Assembly: GCA_029864225.1 (NCBI GenBank)
Contig: JAOTTU010000018.1
Location: 1 to 19,675 of the forward strand
DNA length: 19,675 nt
DNA from: Gammaproteobacteria bacterium
GTDB taxonomy: Bacteria > Pseudomonadota > Gammaproteobacteria > UBA9214
Direction: 5' to 3'
The translations under genes were made by a program, and so were the position numbers. Of this stretch, positions 7,455 through 14,703 are shown in pieces. Below the pieces are notes generated by a model. It did not search any database. It saw only the letters and a list, made by a program, of their open reading frames with translations, and had not been told where the DNA came from. The first letter of the stretch is position 1; each line of letters opens with the position of its first letter.

Positions 7455-8873
7455 TTGATTCACAAAATCCTGATTGCCAACCGCGGTGAAGTGGCCGTGC
7501 GCATTATCCGCGCCTGTGCAGAGGCCAACATCACCTCGGTCGGCATCTATACCGATGCCGACCGCCATGCCCTGCACGTCAAGAAGGCCGACGAGGCCTA
7601 TAACATCGGCCCTGACTCCGTCGCCGGCTATCTGAACGCACACCGCATCGTCAATCTCGCCATTGCCAGCGGCTGTGACGCCCTGCACCCCGGCTATGGC
7701 TTCCTGTCGGAGAACCCGCTGCTGGCCGAAATCTGTACGGCCCGGAACATCCGCTACATCGGCCCCGATGCCGAGGTGATCCGCCGGATGGGTGACAAGG
7801 TCGCTGCCCGCAGTGCCATGCAGGAGGCCGGCATCCCCGTGATACCCGGTAGTGATGCTAACCTCGCCAACCTGGAGGAGGCGCTGGACCTGGCAGATAC
7901 CATCGGCTACCCGATCATGCTGAAGGCCACCTCGGGCGGCGGCGGACGCGGCATACGCCGCTGCGATTCTCCCCAGGATCTGAAAAAGAATTACCAGCGC
8001 GTGCTGTCAGAGGCCAGCAAGGCATTCGGGCGCGCCGACGTGTTCATGGAAAAATGCATCGACCGGCCCAGACACATCGAGGTCCAGGTACTGGCCGATT
8101 CACACGGCAATGTCATCCACCTGTTCGAACGCGACTGCTCCATTCAGCGCCGCCACCAGAAACTGATCGAGATCGCTCCCTCCCCCCAACTGGATGAAAC
8201 CCAGCGCAGCTGGCTGGGCGAAACGGCGGTGCGTGCTGCCAAGTCCGTGGGTTACACCAACGCGGGCACGGTAGAATTCCTGCTGGATCGGGACAACCGC
8301 TTCTATTTCATGGAAATGAACACCCGCCTGCAGGTGGAACACACCGTTACCGAGGCAATTACCGGCATCGATATTGTACTGGAACAGATTCGTATTGCCG
8401 ATGGCCTGCCCCTGAGTCATGCCCAGGGGGACATCCAGAAACGCGGTTTCGCCATGGAATTGCGCATCAATGCGGAAGACCCGAAAAACGATTTCCTGCC
8501 CAGCTTCGGACGCATCACCCGCTATTTCGCACCGGGCGGGCCCGGCGTCAGGACTGACGGCGCCATCTACACCGGTTATTATATCCCACCCCACTATGAC
8601 TCCATGTGCGCCAAGCTGACCGTCTGGGCACTGAGCTGGCCGGAACTGCTGAATCGCGCCGCCCGCGCACTGGGGGACATTGGGGTCTATGGCGTAAAGA
8701 CAACGATTCCCTATTACATGGAAATTCTCAAGGTAAAGGAATTCCGTTACGGTTCATTTGATACCGGGTTTGTCGATGACCACCCGGAACTGACACGCTA
8801 CAAGACCAGCCGGCCGACGCGCGAGCTCTCGGCGGCCATCAGCGCGGCTCTGTCCGCGCACCTTGGTCACTAA
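7455..8873 (+). CDS. pycA: Pyruvate carboxylase subunit A (biotin carboxylase)
   Basis: This ATP-grasp enzyme carboxylates the biotin carried by its partner subunit, using ATP and bicarbonate. The 472 aa protein has the N-terminal KILIANRGEVAVRI motif, HPGYGFLSENP, the glycine-rich ATP loop ATSGGGGRGI near residue 160, and the catalytic EMNTRLQVEHTVTEAITG with Glu287 and Arg291. The start is TTG at 7455: an in-frame stop lies at 7413 and no ATG or GTG intervenes. GGAA stands about ten bases upstream. Acetyl-CoA carboxylase AccC is similar in sequence, but the adjacent carboxyltransferase-biotin gene indicates the PycA role. It ends 20 bases before pycB. Confidence 0.93.
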   Translation: MIHKILIANRGEVAVRIIRACAEANITSVGIYTDADRHALHVKKADEAYNIGPDSVAGYLNAHRIVNLAIASGCDALHPGYGFLSENPLLAEICTARNIRYIGPDAEVIRRMGDKVAARSAMQEAGIPVIPGSDANLANLEEALDLADTIGYPIMLKATSGGGGRGIRRCDSPQDLKKNYQRVLSEASKAFGRADVFMEKCIDRPRHIEVQVLADSHGNVIHLFERDCSIQRRHQKLIEIAPSPQLDETQRSWLGETAVRAAKSVGYTNAGTVEFLLDRDNRFYFMEMNTRLQVEHTVTEAITGIDIVLEQIRIADGLPLSHAQGDIQKRGFAMELRINAEDPKNDFLPSFGRITRYFAPGGPGVRTDGAIYTGYYIPPHYDSMCAKLTVWALSWPELLNRAARALGDIGVYGVKTTIPYYMEILKVKEFRYGSFDTGFVDDHPELTRYKTSRPTRELSAAISAALSAHLGH

Positions 8874-8893
8874 CAGGAAATTCCAGCAAGACG

Positions 8894-10714
8894 ATGTCAA
8901 AGGTCCACATCACCGACGTCATCCTCAGGGATGCACACCAGTCGCTCATCGCCACACGCATGCGCACCGAAGATATGCTGCCGATCTGCGAGCAACTCGA
9001 TCGCATCGGCTACTGGTCCCTTGAGGTCTGGGGTGGTGCCACCTTTGATGCCTGCCTGCGCTACCTCAAGGAAGACCCCTGGGAGCGCCTGCGCACGCTG
9101 CGCGAGGCACTGCCCAACACCCGCCTGCAGATGCTGCTGCGTGGCCAGAACCTGTTGGGCTACCGGCATTATTCAGACGACGTGGTGCGCGCCTTCGTGC
9201 AACGCTCGGCCGACAACGGCATGGACGTGTTCAGGATCTTTGATGCCCTCAACGATATACGCAACCTGAGGGTCGCCATCGAGGCCACCAAGGCGGCCGG
9301 CAAGCATGCCCAGGGGGCTATCTGCTATACCACCAGCCCGGTGCATGACATTCCGATGTTCGTGGCCATGGCAAGGGAACTCGAGGCCATGGGCTGCGAC
9401 AGCCTGGTGATCAAGGACATGGCCGGCCTGCTGACGCCCATGGTAACCGGCGATCTGGTGCGTGAAATAGTCACGGCCACGGACGTGCCGATCCATTTGC
9501 ACAGTCACGCCACGGCTGGCACGGCCGAGATGTGCCACCTCAAGGCCATCGAGAACGGCTGCCGGCATATCGACACGGCCATCTCGGCCTTCTCCGGCGG
9601 CGCCAGCCACCCGCCCACCGAAACCATGGTCGCCGCGTTGCGGGGCACCGAATTCGACACCGGGCTTGATCTCGAGGCACTGCAGCAGATCGGTTTCTAT
9701 TTCCGTGACGTGCGCAAGAAGTACCACCAGTTCGAGAGCGAATACACCGGGCTGGACACCCGGGTCCAGGTCTTCCAGGTACCGGGCGGTATGATTTCCA
9801 ACCTCTACACCCAGCTGCGCGGACAGGGCGCCCTGGAGCGCATGAACGATGTCTTCCAGGAGATCCCGCGGGTGCGCAAGGACCTTGGTTATCCGCCCCT
9901 GGTGACTCCCACATCCCAGATTATCGGGTCCCAGGCCGTGCTCAACGTCCTTACCGGCAAGCGCTACGGGACCATCACCAACGAGGTGAAGCTGTACCTG
10001 CAGGGACGCTACGGCAAGGCGCCCGCCGCCATCGACCCGGGCGTACAGCGCCAGGCGATCGGCAACCAGGACGTCATCGACCAGCGCCCCGCCGACCTCA
10101 TCAAAGATGAACTGGACGAACTGCGCACCTCAATCGGCGAGCTGGCAGGCAGTGAGGAAGATGTCCTGACCTTTGCGATGTTTCCGGAGATCGGCAAGGA
10201 ATTCCTCGAACAGCGGCAGAGCGGTACCCTGATACCGGAACCCCTGGAGCCGGCCACCAATGGCGGCGACAGGGACCAGCCCCGGCCCACGGAATTCAAC
10301 GTCACCCTGCACGGCGAGTCCTACCACATCAAGGTCACCGGCACCGGGCACCGCAGCCCGAAAAACCGCCCCTTCTACATGACCGTCGACGGCATCCCCG
10401 AGGAGGTCCTGGTCGAGACCCTGGATGAAATCTACCCGGCAGCCCAGCCGGAACAGGGTAAGCGCGGCATGAAGGGCAGCCGGCACCCGCGCGCCACCTT
10501 GCCGGGACACGTGACGACGTCCATGCCGGGCACCATTATCGATGTCCTGGTCAGTGTCGGCGACCAGGTCGACGCGGGCACACCCGTCCTGATTACCGAG
10601 GCGATGAAAATGGAGACCGAGATACAGGCCCCCGTTGCCGGCACTGTCAGTGCGATTCACGTCGAGAAAGGCGACACCGTCAACCCCGACGAGACCCTGG
10701 TGGAAATCGAATAA
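8894..10714 (+). CDS. pycB: Pyruvate carboxylase subunit B (carboxyltransferase and biotin carrier)
   Basis: The 606 aa protein moves CO2 from biotin to pyruvate, giving oxaloacetate to refill the TCA cycle. The N-terminal carboxyltransferase barrel shows ILRDAHQSLIATR (metal ligand Asp13), the lysine in VIKDMAGL (Lys174) and the metal ligands His203 and His205 in HLHSHATAG. A PYC_OADA domain follows, then a linker, and a C-terminal biotinyl domain with the biotin lysine Lys572 in EAMKMETEI, 35 residues from the end. The alpha subunit of sodium-pumping oxaloacetate decarboxylase has the same domains. The partner biotin carboxylase and the absence of oadB or oadG here favour pyruvate carboxylase. 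Confidence 0.92.
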   Translation: MSKVHITDVILRDAHQSLIATRMRTEDMLPICEQLDRIGYWSLEVWGGATFDACLRYLKEDPWERLRTLREALPNTRLQMLLRGQNLLGYRHYSDDVVRAFVQRSADNGMDVFRIFDALNDIRNLRVAIEATKAAGKHAQGAICYTTSPVHDIPMFVAMARELEAMGCDSLVIKDMAGLLTPMVTGDLVREIVTATDVPIHLHSHATAGTAEMCHLKAIENGCRHIDTAISAFSGGASHPPTETMVAALRGTEFDTGLDLEALQQIGFYFRDVRKKYHQFESEYTGLDTRVQVFQVPGGMISNLYTQLRGQGALERMNDVFQEIPRVRKDLGYPPLVTPTSQIIGSQAVLNVLTGKRYGTITNEVKLYLQGRYGKAPAAIDPGVQRQAIGNQDVIDQRPADLIKDELDELRTSIGELAGSEEDVLTFAMFPEIGKEFLEQRQSGTLIPEPLEPATNGGDRDQPRPTEFNVTLHGESYHIKVTGTGHRSPKNRPFYMTVDGIPEEVLVETLDEIYPAAQPEQGKRGMKGSRHPRATLPGHVTTSMPGTIIDVLVSVGDQVDAGTPVLITEAMKMETEIQAPVAGTVSAIHVEKGDTVNPDETLVEIE

Positions 10715-10750
10715 TTGCTACAGCTGGTCTTCTTTAGAAATCAATAATTC

Positions 10751-10941
10751 ACCGCAGAGACGCACGACTGCAGGGATGCAGGAGGTAGAGTAACGCAGGA
10801 CGCAGTTACCGAGAGGCCGCGGAGTTTATAAAACAAAAAGAACCACGTGAATCAAAATTCGTGACGCATTGTCGAGACAAGCGATTTAGCCATAATCAAT
10901 CTTATTTTTTGTTTTCTCTGCGCTCTCTGCGTCTCTGCGGT
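10751..10941. repeat. Dispersed inverted-repeat element, copy 2 (CGCAGAG family)
   Basis: The right arm (10915-10941) reads TCTCTGCGCTCTCTGCGTCT and on, a near-perfect match to the right arm of copy 1. The left arm begins ACCGCAGAGACGCA (10751-10764) and then degenerates. Conserved flanking bases (TTC before the left arm, AGA after the right) show both copies lie in the same orientation on the plus strand. The roughly 137-base interior is non-coding and differs from copy 1 except near the right arm. The element fills most of the pycB-maf gap and ends 12 bases before the maf start. Confidence 0.75.
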
Positions 10942-10953
10942 AGAATTTTTTGA

Positions 10954-11547
10954 ATGAATACCGAATCCACTTCCCTGCCGATCATCCTGGCCTCGACCTC
11001 GCCGTTTCGGCGCGAGTTGCTGGGACGCCTGAACCTGGCGTTTAAAACGGCCACGCCGGATGTCGATGAAAGCCGCCTGGGGAATGAAACTGCGGAGGCG
11101 CTGGTGCGGCGCCTGTCTGAGGGCAAGGCCCGCGCTGTCGGCGCCTTACAACCGGGGCTGATTATCGGCTCCGACCAGGTCGCAACCATTGATGGCGAGA
11201 TCCTCGGCAAGCCGGGGACACATGAGCAGGCCCGGGACCAGCTACGCCGGCTGTCGGGCCGGTCGGTCCTGTTTCTGACGGGCTTGTGCCTGCTGAATAG
11301 TGCCACGGACGAACTTCAAATCGATGTCATTCCCTTCCGGGTCCAGTTTCGGGAGCTGGATGACGAACAGATCGAGCGCTACCTGCAGCATGATCAGCCG
11401 TACAACTGTGCCGGCAGTTTCAAGTCGGAAGGACTGGGAATCACCCTGTTTGAACGCATGGAGGGTGATGACCCGACGGCATTGATCGGCCTGCCGTTGA
11501 TCCGCCTGACCGGAATGCTCACCCGGGCCGGCGTCCCCCTGCCCTAG
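10954..11547 (+). CDS. maf: Maf-like nucleotide pyrophosphatase (YceF type)
   Basis: Maf proteins hydrolyse non-canonical nucleoside triphosphates; the YceF subfamily acts on m7GTP. The 197 aa product has the N-terminal LASTSPFRRELL motif, the catalytic-region Asp74 in IIGSDQV, the DGEILGKPGTHEQA loop and CAGSFKSEGLG near the C-terminus. Neighbouring yceD and rluC match the position of yceF in E. coli, supporting the YceF subtype. The ATG has no good Shine-Dalgarno site because the repeat element reaches to 12 bases upstream. It converges with sppA, leaving only 20 bases and no obvious terminator. Confidence 0.95.
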   Translation: MNTESTSLPIILASTSPFRRELLGRLNLAFKTATPDVDESRLGNETAEALVRRLSEGKARAVGALQPGLIIGSDQVATIDGEILGKPGTHEQARDQLRRLSGRSVLFLTGLCLLNSATDELQIDVIPFRVQFRELDDEQIERYLQHDQPYNCAGSFKSEGLGITLFERMEGDDPTALIGLPLIRLTGMLTRAGVPLP

Positions 11548-11567
11548 TCCCACTACCAGCGCCGGTA

Positions 11568-12584
11568 CTAGCGCAGGGTCGCGAGCCCACCTGCGGTAAA
11601 CGCACTCAGCCCCCTGGCCATAGCGACGCCGATGCGGTCCGTGAGCCGCTCAAGCAGGTCGGGCTTCTGGGTGAAGTCCACCACATCTTCCTCACCGATG
11701 ACCTCGCGTGCCACGTAACCCGGGCTGCCGATGGCGTCAACCAGGCCCAGTTCGAGGCTCTCCTCGCCGGTCCAGATCAGGCCGGTGAAGAGGTCGGGGT
11801 GATCCTGCAGGCGCTCACCCCGGCCTTCCTTGACCGCGCTGATGAATTGCTGGTGTATATTCTCCAGGAGTACCTTGACGTGTCCGATGTCTGATTCTTT
11901 CGAGGGTGAGAACGGGTCCAGAAAGCCCTTGCTCTCGCCGGCCGTGTACAGGCGTCGCTCCACGCCTAGTTTTTCCATGCTGCCGACAAAGCCGAAGCTG
12001 TTCATCAGCACCCCGATGGATCCCACGATGCTGGCCTTGTCAACGTAGATTTTGTCGGCCGCGGAAGCAACATAATAGCCACCCGAGGCACACAGGTCGG
12101 TCACCACCGCGTAGACAGGAATATCGGTATGCTTCTTCCTGAGACGCTTGATCTCGTTGTAGATGTAACCCGCCTGCACGGGGCTGCCGCCGGGAGAATT
12201 GATCCTCAGAATGATGCCCTTGGTATTTTTGTCCTCGAAGGCGCCTTGCAGTCCAGCGATCACCGTGTCTGCACTGGCCTCCGACTCGTCGGAGATCACG
12301 CCCTTCAATTCCACCAGGGCTGTATGCTTGCCAGACAGCTTGTCCACCTTCGGCCAGTCCCCCGGCCAGTACAACAGCAGGATAGCCAGCAGATACAGTG
12401 CCAGCAGCCCCTTGAAGAACACGTTCCAGCGGCGTGCGCGACGCTGCTCGTTGATCGAGGCAAAGGCAAGCCGGTTGACCAGATTGCGGTGCCAGTCATC
12501 CTGCTCTCCCGGGGCGTTGTCCAGTGACTCGAAAGAGACCGGGTTCTGCTTGGATGGCTTACTGGATGAATCCTTCTCTGTCAT
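11568..12584 (-). CDS. sppA: S49 family signal peptide peptidase, single membrane anchor
   Basis: This is a membrane serine protease of the short SppA type, expected to degrade cleaved signal peptides. The start at 12584 gives 338 aa beginning MTEKDSSSK and is preceded by GGTGGAAG; a longer frame to 12689 would overlap the upstream gene. A cytoplasmic tail of about 50 residues is followed by one transmembrane helix (residues about 55-73, GLLALYLLAILLLYW). The likely dyad is Ser167 in CASGGYYVAS and Lys219 in AGESKGFLDPF; the 52-residue spacing equals that of Bacillus SppA (147/199). INSPGGSP and VGSIGVL are also conserved. It is the last gene of the rluC operon, 28 bases after the phosphatase. 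Confidence 0.92.
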   Translation of the reverse strand: MTEKDSSSKPSKQNPVSFESLDNAPGEQDDWHRNLVNRLAFASINEQRRARRWNVFFKGLLALYLLAILLLYWPGDWPKVDKLSGKHTALVELKGVISDESEASADTVIAGLQGAFEDKNTKGIILRINSPGGSPVQAGYIYNEIKRLRKKHTDIPVYAVVTDLCASGGYYVASAADKIYVDKASIVGSIGVLMNSFGFVGSMEKLGVERRLYTAGESKGFLDPFSPSKESDIGHVKVLLENIHQQFISAVKEGRGERLQDHPDLFTGLIWTGEESLELGLVDAIGSPGYVAREVIGEEDVVDFTQKPDLLERLTDRIGVAMARGLSAFTAGGLATLR

Positions 12585-12612
12585 ATCTTCCACCTGAATA
12601 ACTAAACGGGTA

Positions 12613-13314
12613 TCAACCGGGAATGATGCCGTTGTCCGACATCCAGGCCGGCATGTCCGAGATCCGCTCCAGGCAGACCAGCGGGGCATGCCGGTTTAAA
12701 CGTGTTTCACTATGGACGCCGGAGGTGACAGCGACCTTGCCGGCACCTGCATTGGTCGCCATTTCCATATCATACTCGGTATCGCCCACCATGATAGTCT
12801 GGCGTGGCAGCACATCGAGTTGTTCCATGACATCATGCAACATCTGTGGATGCGGCTTCGAGGGTGCCTCATCTGCACAACGGGTTGCATTGAAATAGTC
12901 CGTCAGTCCGGTCTCAGCCAACACCCGGTCAAGGCCCCGGCGCGACTTGCCCGTCGCCACCCCGAGCAGCAATCCCTGCTGCCGGCAGATTTCCAGGGTC
13001 TCGCGCACGCCCTCAAACAGTCTGGATCCAGCGGATGCAAACCAGTGGCGCCGGTAATGCGCGACGAAGGCCTGATGGAAGACCGCATCACGGCCGGGTA
13101 CCAGGGTATCGATGGCCTCTTGCAGCCCCAGGCCGATCACGTTGCTGACCACCTCGTCGTCCAGCGGCTCCAGTGCCAGGTCCTCGATGACGGCATGCAG
13201 ACAGGCAACGATCTGCGCCTCCGAATCCATCAGGGTGCCATCCCAATCGAACACGATCAGCCTCACCGCATCGGGCCCGACTCCGGGTTTAAAGTTCCTG
13301 TCTGCGTCAGTCAT
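12613..13314 (-). CDS. HAD superfamily phosphatase, phosphoglycolate phosphatase-like
   Basis: The 233 aa protein has all four HAD motifs: DWDGTLMD with nucleophile Asp23 and Asp25, a Thr in GVATGKSRRG, a Lys in SKPHPQML, and GDTEYDMEMATNAGAG. An alpha-helical cap lies between motifs I and II (subclass I). Substrate cannot be read from the sequence; phosphoglycolate or other small phosphomonoesters are likely. Its ATG overlaps the end of rluC by eight bases, so the two are translationally coupled. I recall the rluC-HAD-sppA order from Pseudomonas. Confidence 0.9.
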   Translation of the reverse strand: MTDADRNFKPGVGPDAVRLIVFDWDGTLMDSEAQIVACLHAVIEDLALEPLDDEVVSNVIGLGLQEAIDTLVPGRDAVFHQAFVAHYRRHWFASAGSRLFEGVRETLEICRQQGLLLGVATGKSRRGLDRVLAETGLTDYFNATRCADEAPSKPHPQMLHDVMEQLDVLPRQTIMVGDTEYDMEMATNAGAGKVAVTSGVHSETRLNRHAPLVCLERISDMPAWMSDNGIIPG

Positions 13315-14278
13315 GGGTTTCCGTTACAGCGGCGTCCAGGGTATCCAGCACTCGCTTCAGTTCATCGGGCAATGGCACACTCACATTGATGACATCATCA
13401 CTGCCCGGATCAGTGAATTCAATCATATGTGCATGCAAAAACAAACGCCGCAAGCCGTATGCCTTCATGCGGCGATTGAAATCCGGATCCCCGTATTTTT
13501 CATCACCGGCCAGTGGCTGACCGATATGGGCCGCATGTACGCGAATCTGGTGAGTTCGGCCGGTTTTGAGCTCAATGTCGACCAGGCTCGCCACGCCATG
13601 GTCCGACACGGGATGGAAGATCGTCTCAGCCTGCTTGCCGTCTGCATCGATCCTGACGACCCGTTCACCGCCCTGCAGCTGGTTTTTTCTCAGCGCCGCC
13701 TGGACGCGCCGGGGGCCGCCTGACCAGTCACCACGCAGCAAGGCCAGGTAGCGCTTGTGCATCAAACCGAGGCGCAATTGCTCATGCAGTGCGCGCAGGG
13801 CGCTGCGCCGCTTGGCGATAAGCAGACATCCCGAGGTGTCCCGATCCAGGCGATGCACCAGTTCCAGGTAGGGGGCCTGGGGCCGCTGGGCCCGCAGTGC
13901 CTCGATCACTCCATGACTGATCCCGCTGCCTCCGTGCACGGCAAACCCGGACGGTTTATCGATCACCAGCAGCCGTGAATTCTCGAACACGATGGTATCC
14001 TCGATTCGAGGCAACCCTATTCCTGGCGTAGTTTGCCGCCCGGAGGCAACCCGCAGCGGTGGAATCCGGACAATATCGCCCGCCTTCAATTTGTACTGGG
14101 GCCGTTTTCGCCCGCTGTTGACCCGCACCTCGCCGCGCCGCAGGACACGGTAGATGACACTGCGGGGCACCCCCTTGAGGTGACGCGCCAGAAAATTGTC
14201 TATGCGCTGCCCCGCCTCCTCCGCACCCACGTCGACGTGGCGGACCTTGATCGGTTTTTTCCCAGCGGGTACGAACAT
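13307..14278 (-). CDS. rluC: 23S rRNA pseudouridine synthase RluC
   Basis: RluC makes pseudouridines at positions 955, 2504 and 2580 of 23S rRNA. The 323 aa protein has an N-terminal S4 RNA-binding domain (AGQRIDNFLARHLKGVPRSV, VNSGRKRPQYKLKAGD) and a RluA-type catalytic domain with Asp145 in HRLDRDTSG. Position next to divergent rne is the same as in E. coli and supports RluC over RluA or RluD. The start ATG lies about 30 bases after a candidate -10 box. It heads the rluC-phosphatase-sppA operon. Confidence 0.95.
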   Translation of the reverse strand: MFVPAGKKPIKVRHVDVGAEEAGQRIDNFLARHLKGVPRSVIYRVLRRGEVRVNSGRKRPQYKLKAGDIVRIPPLRVASGRQTTPGIGLPRIEDTIVFENSRLLVIDKPSGFAVHGGSGISHGVIEALRAQRPQAPYLELVHRLDRDTSGCLLIAKRRSALRALHEQLRLGLMHKRYLALLRGDWSGGPRRVQAALRKNQLQGGERVVRIDADGKQAETIFHPVSDHGVASLVDIELKTGRTHQIRVHAAHIGQPLAGDEKYGDPDFNRRMKAYGLRRLFLHAHMIEFTDPGSDDVINVSVPLPDELKRVLDTLDAAVTETHD

Positions 14279-14310
14279 GCCTGCGACTACCTAGGTTGAC
14301 TTGCGGCCGG

Positions 14311-14340
14311 ATTGTACCCCGTAGGCTGCCAGACTTTCAG
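14311..14340 (-). promoter_or_regulatory. Candidate rluC promoter
   Basis: On the minus strand CTGAAA (14335-14340) and TACAAT (14311-14316) are 18 bases apart, matching 4 of 6 and 5 of 6 consensus bases. The leader to the rluC ATG would be about 27 bases. The -35 box lies 10 bases from the -35 of the opposite rne promoter, so the two could compete for polymerase. Confidence 0.45.
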
Positions 14341-14350
14341 TGCCGGGTGT

Positions 14351-14379
14351 TTGCGAGGTCATTGCAAGGTTGTTATAGT
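14351..14379 (+). promoter_or_regulatory. Candidate rne promoter
   Basis: TTGCGA (14351-14356) and TATAGT (14374-14379) are exactly 17 bases apart, matching 4 of 6 and 5 of 6. Transcription would start near 14386, giving a leader of about 318 bases, close to the 361-base leader of E. coli rne. Confidence 0.5.
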
Positions 14380-14385
14380 CCGTTG

Positions 14386-14703
14386 CGACGTGCACCTGAC
14401 ACCTATTTATAAACGTGCGCATTGCATGTCACTGACACTCATTTCCCGCTGGAGATTACGTGATATAACTCATTGAATCTTCAACTGTTTCGATAAGATG
14501 CCGAACACGGATTAGTTTTTATTATCATTAAACAACAAGCGCTCCCGTGACTTTCGCAACCCACTTCGGTCTTAAGGCCATCATCCACCTGCTCTGGTCG
14601 GTGATCTGCGTGATCTCCGCTGCCCCCTCACGGGCAGCCGTCACACTATGCCAGCTGCCGGGTGTTGCGCAGGATGCGGTCGAGCGCATGAGAGACATAA
14701 AAC
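14386..14703 (+). promoter_or_regulatory. Long rne 5' untranslated region, possible autoregulatory leader
   Basis: The rluC-rne gap of 425 bases is the longest without a convincing gene. E. coli RNase E controls its own mRNA by cleaving a structured 361-base leader, and a leader of similar length here suggests the same scheme. One clear hairpin is visible: GCTGCCC (14619-14625) pairs with GGGCAGC (14632-14638). No region was recognised as identical to the E. coli leader. An open frame beginning at GTG 14547 overlaps rne and has no family resemblance, so I leave it out. Confidence 0.45.

Noticed and set aside
7455..10714. Sodium-pumping oxaloacetate decarboxylase
   Set aside because: The carboxyltransferase-biotin subunit would fit, but the partner is a biotin carboxylase and no oadB or oadG is present.
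12585..12689. 35-residue N-terminal extension of SppA
   Set aside because: It overlaps the upstream phosphatase gene, while the ATG at 12584 has a good ribosome binding site and gives a normal family N-terminus.
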